A program made the position numbers and the translations under genes. A stretch of DNA of 64,000 bases from Hawksworthiomyces lignivorus (taxonomy: Eukaryota; Ascomycota; Sordariomycetes; Ophiostomatales; Ophiostomataceae), in NCBI GenBank assembly GCA_002917075.1, contig NTMA01000009.1, positions 620,001-684,000 of the forward strand, read 5' to 3'. Positions 10,849-23,200 of this stretch are shown here, piece after piece; position 1 is the first letter of the stretch, and each line of letters begins with the position of its first letter. The notes under the pieces are model-generated. The model was not told the origin of the DNA and ran no database searches. It saw only the letters and a program-made list of their open reading frames with translations.

Positions 10849-13800
10849 ACAACTCTACGCGCAAGTCAGCAATTGTGTCATTGCGATCTTCGCAAATAAT
10901 GGAACTATGAAAAGGGCAGAAAGCGACAGAGATGGGAGAAAAGCGAGATAAGGTCGCTCGCTCGGCTACGTGCGCAGCCAATGCCATCGGAACAACGTAC
11001 AGTATGGGCTCGATATTCAGTGCCGTAGAAATGAACCATGCAATCGATGCAGGAGAAAGTGGCACCTCGACAACGGTTTCTGTGTGGGTCGAGCTTCTTC
11101 TTGGTCAAGACGTCGCCACAGGACTGGAGCGAGCCGATAGCACAAAAGTATTAGTGTTTAGTTGGGCTTCAATATGGAGAGACTAGCAGAGATGCACGCA
11201 ACGAGTGTCGTACGTCTGGGCAAATATAACGAGCGAGGAAAAAATAAACAAAAGACGAAGAGACACAATTGGAAGATATCGTGTGTGTGTTTAAAAGGAA
11301 GGACAAGAAAGAGAGGTAAGAAGGAAAAGGGAAGCGAGGTACGCAAGATAAGAGAAGCGCAGTGGATTGGGGGGGTAGTATTGATTGTTGTTTGTTGATT
11401 GGAATTCTAGGTTTTCTGGTTTCTGGTTTGATCGTAGAGCATGAGAAGGGGAAAAGGAAGGGAAGGGAACAAAAAGAAGAAGGTATTATGGAAAAGGGAA
11501 CGAGGAACGAAGGGAAGATATTAGAGTGGAACACAAGACGAGACAGACGACTTAGAAGGAGAAAGGGGGAGTGTGTGTTTGGAGAGGCGTCGATCGTGGT
11601 GCCAGTTGGAGGGGAGGGCAGTAAAGAGAGGCAGTGGCCGAAAGAGAAGGGGAGAGGAACAGAAAAGGGCGTGTAGAGGGGGGGGGAGAGGGGTGTGGTA
11701 CGTCAGGTTTAAAATGAAGCGAAAGCTGCGGAGAAATGGACAAGGGGGTGTGGATGTAGCGGGTGGCTAAGGCTATACCGGCGGACTTTTCACTTGGCCT
11801 TATAGCAGAGGAATTGTATGGGATTTTGGGGGATTATGGGATTATGGAAATTATAGGCTCTGTTATGGGTGGAGGGGGGGAGGGAAGGGGAAGGGAAGGG
11901 ATGTGTTTTGGAGTCTCGGATTGGGCATCGTCAGAAGAGACATAAGGCAAGGAGGGGTGTAGACGCGCAGAAGCAGATGAACAAGAGGGAAAAAGTGTTT
12001 TAGTGAGAACCAGACGCGGCAGTCAAAATAGTAATAGCGTCTTTTTGTTTTCTTACCTCACACTGAAAGGAGACCATGGTGGCTGTTTAGCTGGTGCGGT
12101 TTTCGTCTGCTAGCGACCGGGACGATATTGTAGTGGTGGTGTTGGTGGTGGTGGTGGTGGTGGTTGTGAGTGAGTGATTCTTGTGTCGACTTTTCTGCTG
12201 ACTGATGTTGACGTTTTTTGTTGACTTCGCTTCTTCCCTTTTCCTTTCCTTTCCCTTACAAACGGGTTTTCCGGTTTGCTGGTGCGTTGTCGGCTGCTTC
12301 TGTCGCCTTCTGCAAACAAAAACCGCCTTCCAAAAACAATTGGCTGTTGATGCCCAATGAGCCTGCAAGATGACTTTTTCTTGCGTCCTTTTTTGCCTCT
12401 TCGGAAGCAAGATGCAGTGCGTCGTTCGAATTTTCTGGCCCTGCGAATGAGTGGAGTCTAGGCGTCGTGCAGCGTTTTCTGCTTCTTTTAATTCGCGGCG
12501 GTCGTCCCGGCCAAGGTTCGCATAGGCGAATAAACAAGAACGCAATAAAACGGAAGCTACTGAGTCGGCGCGAAAGAATGCAGCGAAAGCCAGCCAAACG
12601 TCTCCGCTAATGAGCCCGGCAAAGAATGCCGCCAGGAATAGCCGCCAGAGGGAGAGCCAGACCAGGCCGATGAAACAGCCCAGATATTCCTGCGAAAACA
12701 ACCAGCTGCTGCCGTCTGTCAAAAAATAGAAGCGAGACTGCCACTGGAAATGCCGTTGTGGCTGTGCTTTCTCTTTTCACTGTCTACTATCGCAGCCTCT
12801 GACGCTGGATTACTGTGGACGTTTGGGCAGCGACAAGGCGATGTGAGAGCGTGAGCAAAAAGGCGGAGAAGAAGCCCAGCGCCAGAGAGAAAGAGTGTGC
12901 CAGAAAGCGAGTGTAGAAGGCCCAGACGCGTCGGTCCAACAGCTTTTGAGAGGTCCGTCAGCCTGGCGAAGAGATGTCAGCCCGTAGAGGGTGTGTGCGC
13001 GTGAGTATCAGAGCCTTTTCTGAAGCTGCTCTCTGTTGATTATCGAGTTGTAGTCGTCGAGAAGTTTTTATTTCAATTTTTCCTCCATGTGGGTAGAGAA
13101 AAGTTTATGAAAGCCCATATATTGGGGTCCACTTTTTATGCAATACAGAATACACAGCGGGTCTCACTGGGCAACAGAGTTGTTCAGCAAAATGCATCTG
13201 TGAAGACAACACAGAGGACGCCGAAAAGAAAATTTGCTCACACTCAACTAAGAATTCCACGTCTACGAGGGGAATCTTTAAGGAAGAAGTAGAAGTATTC
13301 GTCTATATAAAGCATGTCAATGCCAGGTGAAAAGCATCAGAGAATAAGGCCAGAAGCGGTCGCAAAGCGAAGTGAATTCATGTCACGTGATATATGGAGC
13401 ACACCAACATCAATTAAAAATGCTACATACAACCTTCTAGACCAGAGTCCGACTCCCGGAACACCTTTTTTTTTTGCTCAGAATATCAAAAGGCATCTGC
13501 CGTCCAGAGCGGAGCACGCAAAGTCGACAGATTTTCTTTGCTGTTGTGCTGCACGAACATCCTGCCCGTCCCTGCAATGTTGGACGCCGGCTTCCTTAGG
13601 TTGCTTGAGTGTGAGCTGTCTTTTCGAGCAAAGTCTGGAACCGGCGCTGCAGACAGACAAAGAAAATGGGGAGATTTTGCAGACAGCTTTCTCGTCGTGG
13701 AGAATGTGGAGAAGAAGCCGAGCTGCTGGTTTTCTCTTATTTGCAGTAGCAAGCAGCAAGACATGACGATGCAGGTAAGCGGGCTTCGCTGCTTTTCATA

Positions 13801-16800
13801 AGCCTCCAATACTCCGTAGTCGTACGCTATGAAACTCTGCTGAAAGGCAGTGTCTGCAGTGTGCTGTGGAGGCGGGTTCCACTTTTGTGCCTTCCAACAT
13901 GCTTTGCGCGCTCATCTATTAATACGCTTTCGTTCCAACAAGCAGCCACAACTGAAAGAAAAAGAAAACACTTAGAGCTAGAAAGGACCAAGACGCGTTT
14001 TTGAAGCTGGGTCCGATTGGTGGTGGCAGAAAGCATTCGCGTAGGATTGGGGGGGTATAATAGCTACAGGAAAAGCGAACGGTGACTGGCCAGCTATTTC
14101 AAGCAAAAAGAAAGCAGCAAACATGGAGGGGTGTGTCCTTATACTCCTCGTACGCATCTGGAGCGTAGGCTTAGGAAGAAGAGAGCAGCGCAACAAAAAA
14201 AAAAAGCCGACCCACGCGATTGGAATAAGAAGGAACAGCGACTCTTCCCGTATGGGATAAAAGAAACATTTATAAATGAACTGCCCTCCTTCTTCTCTAC
14301 TCTCCTGCCGTTTTGCTATGGTCAAGTGCATATATCGTCTTAAAGCAGGATGATAAATGCGACTAGGAGGGTGGCATGTTCGGCGAAACGCAGCAACTTC
14401 GTCCTCCGAACTGCCCACTAAACAGAATTGCATTCCCCTCTAATCAGCTTTTCCAATGGCTGGTCCCATGAGATTGTCTCTCTTATATTGCATTTCCAAA
14501 TGCCGCGTGAGTTGCCTCCCGCCACTGCAGTTGTGTTCTAAATGTCTTCCAACGTCTTGGGTGTGTTCCTGTCTCAGAGGCAACTGACGTCTTCCGTTCT
14601 CACTGGGCGAACTGCCATTGCCGTATCACGAGATGCGCGGTTCATATGATCGTGGGGTTGGCTTGTTTTTCTTGTTTCTTTTTCTTTGGCGACCCAGACT
14701 CAGCCTTCCTTCCTGCGATCCAGTGGCAAGGAAATCTCGTTGTTCTAAGCATATCTAGTACTTTGTGGAATCCCTCCTCCCATCGCTGTCATGCCTTGCC
14801 ACATAAAGTTACTCTACTATTCGTTTCCTTTTTCAAATGATGGTCACCATTTTCTCTGTACTTCTCCCGTCTCATCCACGAACTGGCGGCGATCTTGCCT
14901 GTCATGCTATGGTTACGCAATCGAACTTTGGCTTCAGATCACTAACACGAGCGCATTAAGAAGTAAAAAAAAAACTTCCTTACCCCCTCATTTCGAGGCA
15001 TACCTATCGACTCTCAAACTTAGTAAATTCTCAAAGCAGCCACTGCCATGTTCACATCCATGCCCGGAAGAAAGAATAGATCTTCGTTCAGGCGGACCCC
15101 TCCCTTGTCCGCGCTAGGTTCGTACAAGGAACGTTTTCGCTTGCACCCTCGTAGCCATACACCCCTCCTGCTCTTTCAGCCAACGCCCGCCGTGCACCGC
15201 GAACGCAATGTGTTTCACGTCTTCCCTCACAAACCATCCTGACACCCTCTTTTGCGCACGCTAAAGTCGTCCAACTGACTGCAACACCTAGGAAGGGCAG
15301 CACAGGCTTAGAGTGAGACTACTTTCTCTCAAAAAAGAAATACGGAGCAATGCAGAGGAATGGATTCTGCATTAGTCTGGAAAATACGGCTATGCACCGA
15401 AGGTGAACAGAGGCCAATCTTTGACAAGGACCTCCCCTGGAGACGTTCCTTCTCCTGCATCGAGAGAGGAGACGAGGACCATCCCAGCGGTGGCGCGCGT
15501 CTAAATCCGCGCAATCGCATAGCAAAAGAACTTCAAGAAATACAGTATTAAATTAGAAAAGGGGAGCTTTTTTCTCTTTCGTCGGACGACGAAAATGCGC
15601 TACGCAGCCTCTAATAGAAGTGGTGTGGTGCGAAATGGTCGCATCAAAAAGGAGACGTCTGACCCTCTCTCGGTGTCTAAGCTCTTATCGTCTGCTTGTC
15701 TTCCCCCCCGTGGCTCTCTACGAGATTGCGCTACACTACATCGCCCTTTCTAAGAGCCATCAGCTTAGACAATCCCTCACCCACCCACCGTGACATCGCG
15801 CGTCTCCCTCTCCTCCTCGCGAGTCCCAAAGCCGTCATGGCGACATGGACGTGAGATACGCCAGGTGAGTGATAAGATTCAAAATCAAGCCAAAAACGTG
15901 AACATCCTGCCGTCAGCCCAGACATGATCACGTCGTAATTAAACAAAAGAACAGCCATCTCCCCTCCCCCTCTCTCTTCGCCCTCTTCTTCCCCCCCCCC
16001 CCCCCTTTTTAGCCCCGGATCGGGACCACCCTTGTTCCCTTTTCGTATTCCTTGACTCTTTTTTTATCCAAAGCTCCTCCGTGCTCCCAGACAGAAAACG
16101 CGCAAACCCGCCCACATACTAATTTAACTTGTGAAGGGGCTATGGAACGCCGTATCTAACGTTTTGACCACACAGAAAACAGAGACGCAATTGCTTGAAA
16201 GAATGGAATGCCCAGATGACCTTACTATGGGCACGAAGCGGGAATAGAAATACAACGTAGAGAGTCTCTCCAAGGGATGGAAAAGATCTACGTAGAGCAG
16301 GGGGAATTCATTAGACGAAAAACGTTCGCTTTGCTAAGTTCAAGCTTTCACAATTGCGCTCTGTATGCCTGTATGCAGGACAAAGTGCAAGCAGTGTGTA
16401 CCTTACATATTATTAGTCCGCGTTCCTATGTGTGGACTGCTCCGTGGGCCTTCTTTGGTAATGTCATCACCTTATGCACTTCATAACTAAGTGTACTAGT
16501 CGACGAGCCTAGTCCGAGAAAGCAAACACTGCGCAAGTTCGCTCGGCCGTGGTCCGCTTTCGCGCTCCGCTCCCTTACATGTGACGGGTGCAGCTGTCAA
16601 AAATTGGCCTGTGAGACAAAAGATGCAGAATAAAAAGAACCGCCCGTCTGAGGATATCATTCTCTCTTCAGATGTCGCACAAGAACATTGGAAAGACCTC
16701 AAGTGGCAGTGCGTGATGGAACACATGAACTAAGAATGAGAGTGAAAGACAGATGCATGGACGCCTCGGGAAAAGGTCGCCCACATGGAAGAGGGATCGA

Positions 16801-17794
16801 AGCACATTCCCTTCTTCATTGCGAAGCAGCCATGCCCAAGATGCCCGTTCGCTCCATTTCAAGGAGGATTCTTTCGTTTCCTAAGGCAGACTTTGTCTGC
16901 CAAATTTGCATTTTATACTCGTAGTTTCCTAAAAGAAGCTGAAGCATACATACATTGTAGGCTTTCTTCTCTTGTGGCCTTCCTCTCTGGCTGGCTGCTG
17001 CCCCTGAGAGGAAGCTTCATCTCGCTAGGACGTTTTATTCCACTGGCGCGCTCTGACCGCCTTCCCTTAACCTTCCCAAGAAGTGCTACTAGCACCAATC
17101 ACAGCGATCATTAGTGGGGAAAGAGCCAGGGCAACGGCACGGCAGAATGGGAATGCACGTCTCTCTCCCTTCACCGCATCGAAAAGGGCAGTAGCGCGTC
17201 TTTCCGACTCTGATCTCCTTTAAGGAAGCAGCATCAAGGAGCTCCTGCCCAACGAAGACACATCACTGGCAGCCCTATTTAGATCTCTTCTCTTCTCTTC
17301 GACTGCATCGCAGTGACGAAAAAAAAAAAAAATCAGAACCGCAATTCCCGCAAATCCCTCTCGTCCATCTGGCACCAATCCTCGGCCTTGTTTTCAATTC
17401 GACTTCTCGCCTCTCTCCTCGCCTTCTGCGTTTTCACCACATCTGCTTGGCAGCCCGCATTCGTCGACGACATCCTATCACCGCCTTTCCACGAAAAGCC
17501 TACACAGCCTCACCTGCTTGCCAACCTGGCAGCATCCTTCTCTTCATCCGAAGACGTCATCTCTATCTTTGCAAGCGGGCCGACTGGTTCGGCCAATCTT
17601 GGATGCGACGAAAGAAGTGAGCAGCTCTAGAAGACGGCTGAGCCTCATTTCCCCCGCTCGTTGTCTCGCAGACTAGCTGACTTCTTCTGCAAAGGAACCC
17701 AAGAGCCGCATCCATCGATAGGACAAAGGCAGCTGCCAAAATCAAAGTCGATCCATCCGCTTCTTCGTCGTCGTCTACCCTCTCCACATCAACG
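10849..17794. other. Seven-kilobase gene-free region between the 427-aa gene and bem46
   Basis: No reading frame here resembles a family. The best on length is 211 codons on the minus strand (12722-12087). It starts with hydrophobic segments but degrades into a Thr/Asn repeat and Lys-rich low complexity, so I do not accept it as a gene. The part nearest 10848 is probably a long, pyrimidine-rich 5' leader and promoter of the minus-strand gene. A C-run sits at 15990-16004 and T/A runs at 13467-13476 and 17320-17332. A long noncoding RNA or an unusually long 5' UTR cannot be excluded. Confidence 0.5.
11240..11960. repeat. Polypurine strand-biased low-complexity tract
   Basis: Over about 700 bp the plus strand is dominated by G and A, with repeated AGGAAGGGAA-, GAGAGG- and GGGGGAG-like words. 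The minus strand, which is sense for the gene starting at 10848, is correspondingly CT-rich. Such tracts are common in fungal promoters and 5' leaders but are rarely this long. It could form triplex or G-rich structures. Confidence 0.55.
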
Positions 17795-19056
17795 ATGACC
17801 TCGCCATCCGCCGGGCCTGGCGGAGGTGCTACGGCAACATTTTTAGAGCAGACCGTATCTCTGCTTGGCACGGCCGCCTCCTACATGCGCCTGCCAGCTA
17901 TTGCGTCGACAGTATGTGACACCAGCAGGTTTTTTTTGGGATGCGTGCTTTATGCCGGGCAATTATGCTGCAGATCGCCTTTTTGGCACATTTGCTTGCA
18001 TGCCAGATGACGCGCCTCTCTTTGGCTCGCACCAGTTTGCACTTACTCTACGAAGCACATCTCAGCTAATCGGATTTTCTTCCTGTTTCTCTTTCTGATA
18101 GGGTGTCGCCGCTGTCCTCACGTCCCTCCTCTACTTCAAACAAAAGTGAGTCTCTTGTCCGGAGCTCGTCAGATATCATATTTGCGACTTCCTCTTGTGC
18201 CAATTTCTGACCGCCTTTGACCAGAGCCCTTATCTACCCTTCTCATGTTCCCGCCAATGCGCGCAGCGACATTCCTAGCCCTGCCCAGTACGGCCTTACC
18301 GATTTCGAAGAACTGGTGATTCCCACAGAAGATGGCGAGAAGCTCTCCGCTTTCTACATTCGAGGCCCTCGGCGGAGCAGCAACCGCCAGTCTCGCGTGA
18401 CTGTGATCATGTTCCATGGCAATGCCGGCAACATTGGCCACCGACTGCCAATTGCACGCATGCTCCGCCATCTGGTCGGTTGCAACATCTTCATGCTGGA
18501 ATACCGTGGGTATGGCAGCTCGACAGGCGAGGCGGGCGAATCCGGGCTAGTGCTGGATGCCCAAACCGCCCTCGACTATCTGCGCAACCGCGCGGAGACG
18601 AGCGCCCACAAATACATTGTCTACGGTCAGAGTTTGGGCGGAGCAGTGGCTATTCGGCTCGTGGCCGACAACCAGCAGAACGGGGACATTGTGGGCCTAA
18701 TTCTCGAGAATACATTCTTGAGTATGAGGAAGCTGATCCCGCAGATCCTGCCACCTGCCCGCTATCTGACGCTACTCTGCCACCAGGTCTGGCCGAGCGA
18801 TGCGGTGATCCCGACCATCACCAAGGTGCCCATCTTGTTCTTGAGCGGGCTCAAGGATGAGATCGTGCCGCCGAGCCATATGCGGCAGCTGTATGACCTG
18901 TCGGCGGCGCCAAACAAGATTTGGAAGCCTCTGCCGCTTGGAGACCACAATGCAAGTGTGCTTGAAGAAGGATATTTTGAGGCGATAGCAGAGTTCATCG
19001 CGTCGGCCACAGACGAGGGACCCGTGGAGAAACCGTTAATATTCGAGAAAGAGTGA
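17795..19056 (+). CDS. bem46: BEM46-type alpha/beta hydrolase (three exons, 330 aa)
   Basis: Exons are 17795-17911, 18102-18145 and 18225-19056. Intron 1 is 190 nt (GTATGT...GATAG) and intron 2 is 79 nt (GTGAGT...CCAG). The joins keep frame and give the family sequence YFKQKALIYPSHVP. BEM46/ABHD13 proteins are membrane-anchored serine hydrolases. In Neurospora BEM46 is needed for germination polarity. The N-terminal 54 residues include a hydrophobic segment (AAVLTSLLYF) that would anchor the protein. The oxyanion motif is HGNAGN (about residue 118). The nucleophile elbow GQSLGG has Ser near 190, the acid is in GLKDE (Asp near 265) and the His is in GDHN (near 295), so the triad is complete. 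Length is normal for the family. Confidence 0.9.
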
Positions 19057-20276
19057 AGAACCAGAAGGTTCTTTTCCATAGTGACGGTTTTTCATTGGCA
19101 TGACATTCGAATGCGCATACTTTGATACCCCTTTTCAGCCTTCTCCTTAGCCTCTGCATCTTTTCTTTCATTTTAATTGTGTACATATTCTTTTCGTCCT
19201 CTATTTTCCCCTACACAGTGCTCCTTTCACTCTCTTGCTTTTGCTCCATTATAATTGTCGACTTGACCGTACTTGGGATAGGAATAACAAGGAATAAAAA
19301 AATCAATATCATTAAGTAATAATCAGTTAGCTTCACTCTTCCGTTCTTCTAGAAGGTGTATGCATGACAATCCATGCTTTATGGTTTCTGTAAATGAATT
19401 TATATATCCATAGATGCATGTGTCTGAATTAGATAACGATCCTACCAGCCTCTTCTTGTTTGCATAGTCGTATGTATAGCCTAATAAAAAGAAGAGAAGG
19501 CTCTTATATGAATAAGATGAGAAGGTTTACTTCCTATACTCAAATATAGGAATAGAAGCAATAGCAGCAACCAACACATTTCGTAGAATTTTGCCTGTTG
19601 TGCCAAAAGCCCTTGAGTCGTGTCGTCTCCAGTTTTGTCAGTCATGCTTTTCTTTATTTATTTTGTAGAAGATATGGATGGGAAGATGTAATTAGAAAAA
19701 TACCTCCTGTCTCTTGGCGTCGTTTTGGTAGGAAAGAGAATTAAGTGATAACCAGTTTCTGATAACCATATATCAAATGACATGAATAATAGTTCATTTT
19801 GACCGACTTGAAATGAGACGAGAGAAGACACGAGCCGGACGGTGTTCATTCCAGCCTCTCAGTTTATTTTATTTTACTTTTTTTCGGGTACACCTCTTTC
19901 TTGAAGAATGGTTGTGAATTGTCCAAATAAGTCTTCTTTCCTAGAGTCGGATGAACACCTCAGATGTATTCTTGGAATTGGTTTAAATATTCGTTTTTTG
20001 TTTACGGCCGCTTTTTTTTTTTTTTTTTTTTTCAGAACGTTTCAAACCATGTCTCTATTTATGAGAATACCGTTGTTACTTTCGCTTCGAATCTATTGAT
20101 TTTTAAAAAAACCAGAGTAGAAAATTAATACAAGCACAACTCTAAGTCTACTCTAACGCTGGCGCTGATTCGCTTTGATGCTAATGCTATGGTGATGAAG
20201 AGCAGCAAAAGAACTTATGACAAGAAATTAGCGATATTTTACTGTGATTCTACGATGCAAAGACTTGTGGCAGCAG
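19057..20276. other. Convergent 3' regions of bem46 and the NF-X1 gene
   Basis: This 1.2 kb of AT-rich sequence lies between two convergent stop codons, with a T-run of about 20 at 20010-20031. No gene, RNA or mobile element was recognised. It presumably contains both 3' UTRs. Confidence 0.5.
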
Positions 20277-23200
20277 CTACAACTGGCTGACTGCGTGTGG
20301 CTCGACTGCCTCTTCGCTTTCAGCATCGACTTCTTTCTGCGCGTCTGGGTTCTCATCTACGCCTTCGCTGGCTGATCCTGAAATTATCGGTGCGCTGTCT
20401 TTTCGTTCACTAACTTCCCTTTCTTGGTGACTAAAATCCTGGCTGCCCACGACTTCGTTCGTCTCCCGGCTGCTCTCCGGCTCGTCGTTCTTTGATTTCT
20501 GCACATGCTCTTCTTCGGACTCTACTTTCTCATCGTCGTCGGTGGGCTGATGAGCTAAGATTTCCATACGCCTCCGTCGCTCTTCCGCTGTTGATGCTGC
20601 CGTGGCCCGAGAGGATGTAGAAGAAGAAGCTCTCTTAAGCTTAAGAAGGGCGCCCGGTGCTCGATCGCGGGACAGAGTGACAGTGGATGCCGCACCAGGA
20701 TCCGACGATGCGGCCTGGTCCACTGTTGCGGAGCCGCCTCTGCCGTCACGCTTAGTGGTGCGGCCGGCGACGATGCTCCACGCGCTGGCTTGCGCGTCCG
20801 CCTGCCGATCAGCATCTGTAGCTGCGTCTCCATGTTCGTCCTCTTCACGCCATAAAACATTACCCTCGTCATCGAGATGACATAGGTAGACTGAGTCCGA
20901 TCCGCCACCCTGATCGCCGAGCCATGATCTGACGGCTGATAACAAATATCGTAAGAGATTCTCGACTGCTGCAGGTGCCGCATCTGGAAACGAGACACGC
21001 AAGGCAGAACCGCCATATGGTAGAACCTTAATGGCAAATGAGCCGTCAACCAATGTTAGAGACTCCTGCTCCGCCCACGACTGAATGATATCTTTGAAGC
21101 TGTCCCCTGGATCGGAAGGGGCATCAACCTGTGCCCGATAAGCAGGTATAAAGACAGCATTTAGGCGAGGCCTTCTCAGGGTTGAAAATGCCCATCGAGA
21201 AGACGAGGGCGCGGTCGAAGAGGAAGAAGTGTTACTTGGGTCGTTACCTTCCAGGCTCGCTGACGGTCGCGCTGCCCTATTTCTCTCTCGCCTTCGTGCT
21301 TGCTGCGCATGACACTGCGCCAATGTTTTGGCAGGCGCAGACACAAATTGTGCAGTCTTGAACAGGGAAACGTGCCGGTGCGGCTCTGGGTCTTGGCTTT
21401 CGCTATTGAGGCCAAAGTCTTCAGCCAGTAGATGTAGAAACTTGCGCCGCTCGGCGTTCATTGGCCTAAAGTTAAGGCGCCGCACTTCGCTGTTTTCGGC
21501 GAAGTCGCGGACTAGCTGTTCCTGAGACGCCGCCCAAGTCCGGTTACCTACGTAATAGCCCATCGTCTCATTGGAATAAGGTATGTGCTCGTCTTCACGG
21601 GTGTCAGAGATGCTCAGCGCATCCCTAAGAGCTGCATTCCGCTGGACTCTGAGGCATTCTTCATCACACTTGAGAGTCGGCCGCGAGGGTGATGGATCAT
21701 CTGTGCAGGCTTTGCAGCGAACCTTTTGCTGGCGACGCTGGCATTCGCAAGTGATAATTACAGCAGAGCCGCACGGCTCGTCCTGATTGCAGTCTACACG
21801 GCAACCAAAGTTAGACTCAGAAAAATGCGGCACAGACAGGGCAGAAAGCGGAGGGTAGAAGAAATTTACCACTAAGGCCATGGCATTGGTTCTGGCACGG
21901 ATGCCCACAAATGGGTTTCGGCCTCGAGCAGACCTCACTGCAGTCAGAGCCGCTGCGCATTGCATCCTCACACTCCCCAGGTGCGTGGCAACCTAAATGG
22001 CATTTGTGAACTCTGCCAGAATGATGTTAGACAAAGCCAAAAAAAAAAAAAGAAAAAAAAAAAAGAACAGCAGCCAGAGGCAAGGGCAAAGCGGAGACAT
22101 ACTGGCACTTCAGGATCTGGCCACATCTGTTTTCGCATTTGAGGTCTCCGGTACCACAGGCAACCTTCTGCAGGACGAATTTACCACAGAGGCACGGCTT
22201 TGTGACTAGCTGCTGGCACCGAGGGCATGATTTCCTATCGTCGTGGCACCGGTGGGGGACGGGCGTGTGTCCGCAAGGCAGCTCTCGCATACAGTCAGCC
22301 TCGCAAGGCGGGAGCTGTGTGCCGCAAGGAAACGGTGGGTGGATGACGGTGTGGCCGCAAGGGCAGCTCAGCTCTTCGTGAATGTAGGCGGTACACGACT
22401 GACACGGACCCTTATGGCAGAGCAGTGGACAAGTGTGCTTCCCACAGGCGAGGAGGCGGCCACAAATGCGGCCGCAGATGTGCTCCTCTTCAATCTCGAT
22501 ATTTGAGGCCCTCTGCCGCCCCTTAGATGCAGCCTGCCTGGCGGCAGCTTTGCGCTTTCCGGGACAGCAAATATTGCGACACCTATGGTTCTTGCAGCCT
22601 AGCAACACGCCGCAGACGTTGTCGCAACGAAGACGAGCCTTGGCCTCAGCGTCACCGCATGCAACCTCTGTCCTTGTCTGGCCACAGGCGCATGGCTCCA
22701 GCAACCTTTTCTCACATGGCGGACATTCTCCGGCGTGACAAACCTGTAGGCACTTATATCCACACGGCAGCATTTTCCCGCAGATCTTCTCGCAGTGTGG
22801 AACATCGTCTTCGCAAGAGCTCCTATGCTGGACTCCCATGTCGGATAACCGCGTCTTGCCGCAGGGACAATGCGTTATCATGTCCACGGAGAAAGGGCAG
22901 TGGGTTGGCTCGAGGTCTTGCGCATGGCAAGGCCTCGTGCACATGTGCCTGCCACAATCAAAGAGCCGTCCACAAGGCTGCTCACATTCGAAAGTCCCTT
23001 CAAACCTAAATATTTTGCTGCGATGATCCGGTGTAGGTAAAGCATTCGCAGCTTCGCGGTAATAAAAGGACGGCCGAGCAGGTTTTCGTTCTCTGCAGGG
23101 CAAGACCTTCTTGGACTGCCCACAATAACAGGTTGATGGCATGGGAACGACGCACTCTCCGCACTTGCCTGGATGGCACGTGGCTTGGCACCTGTGGATG

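Noticed and set aside
12087..12722. Minus-strand frame of 211 codons with hydrophobic start
   Set aside because: After two hydrophobic stretches it turns into Thr/Asn and Lys low complexity made by GGT/GTT repeats in DNA. There is no domain and it lies in a probable 5' leader.
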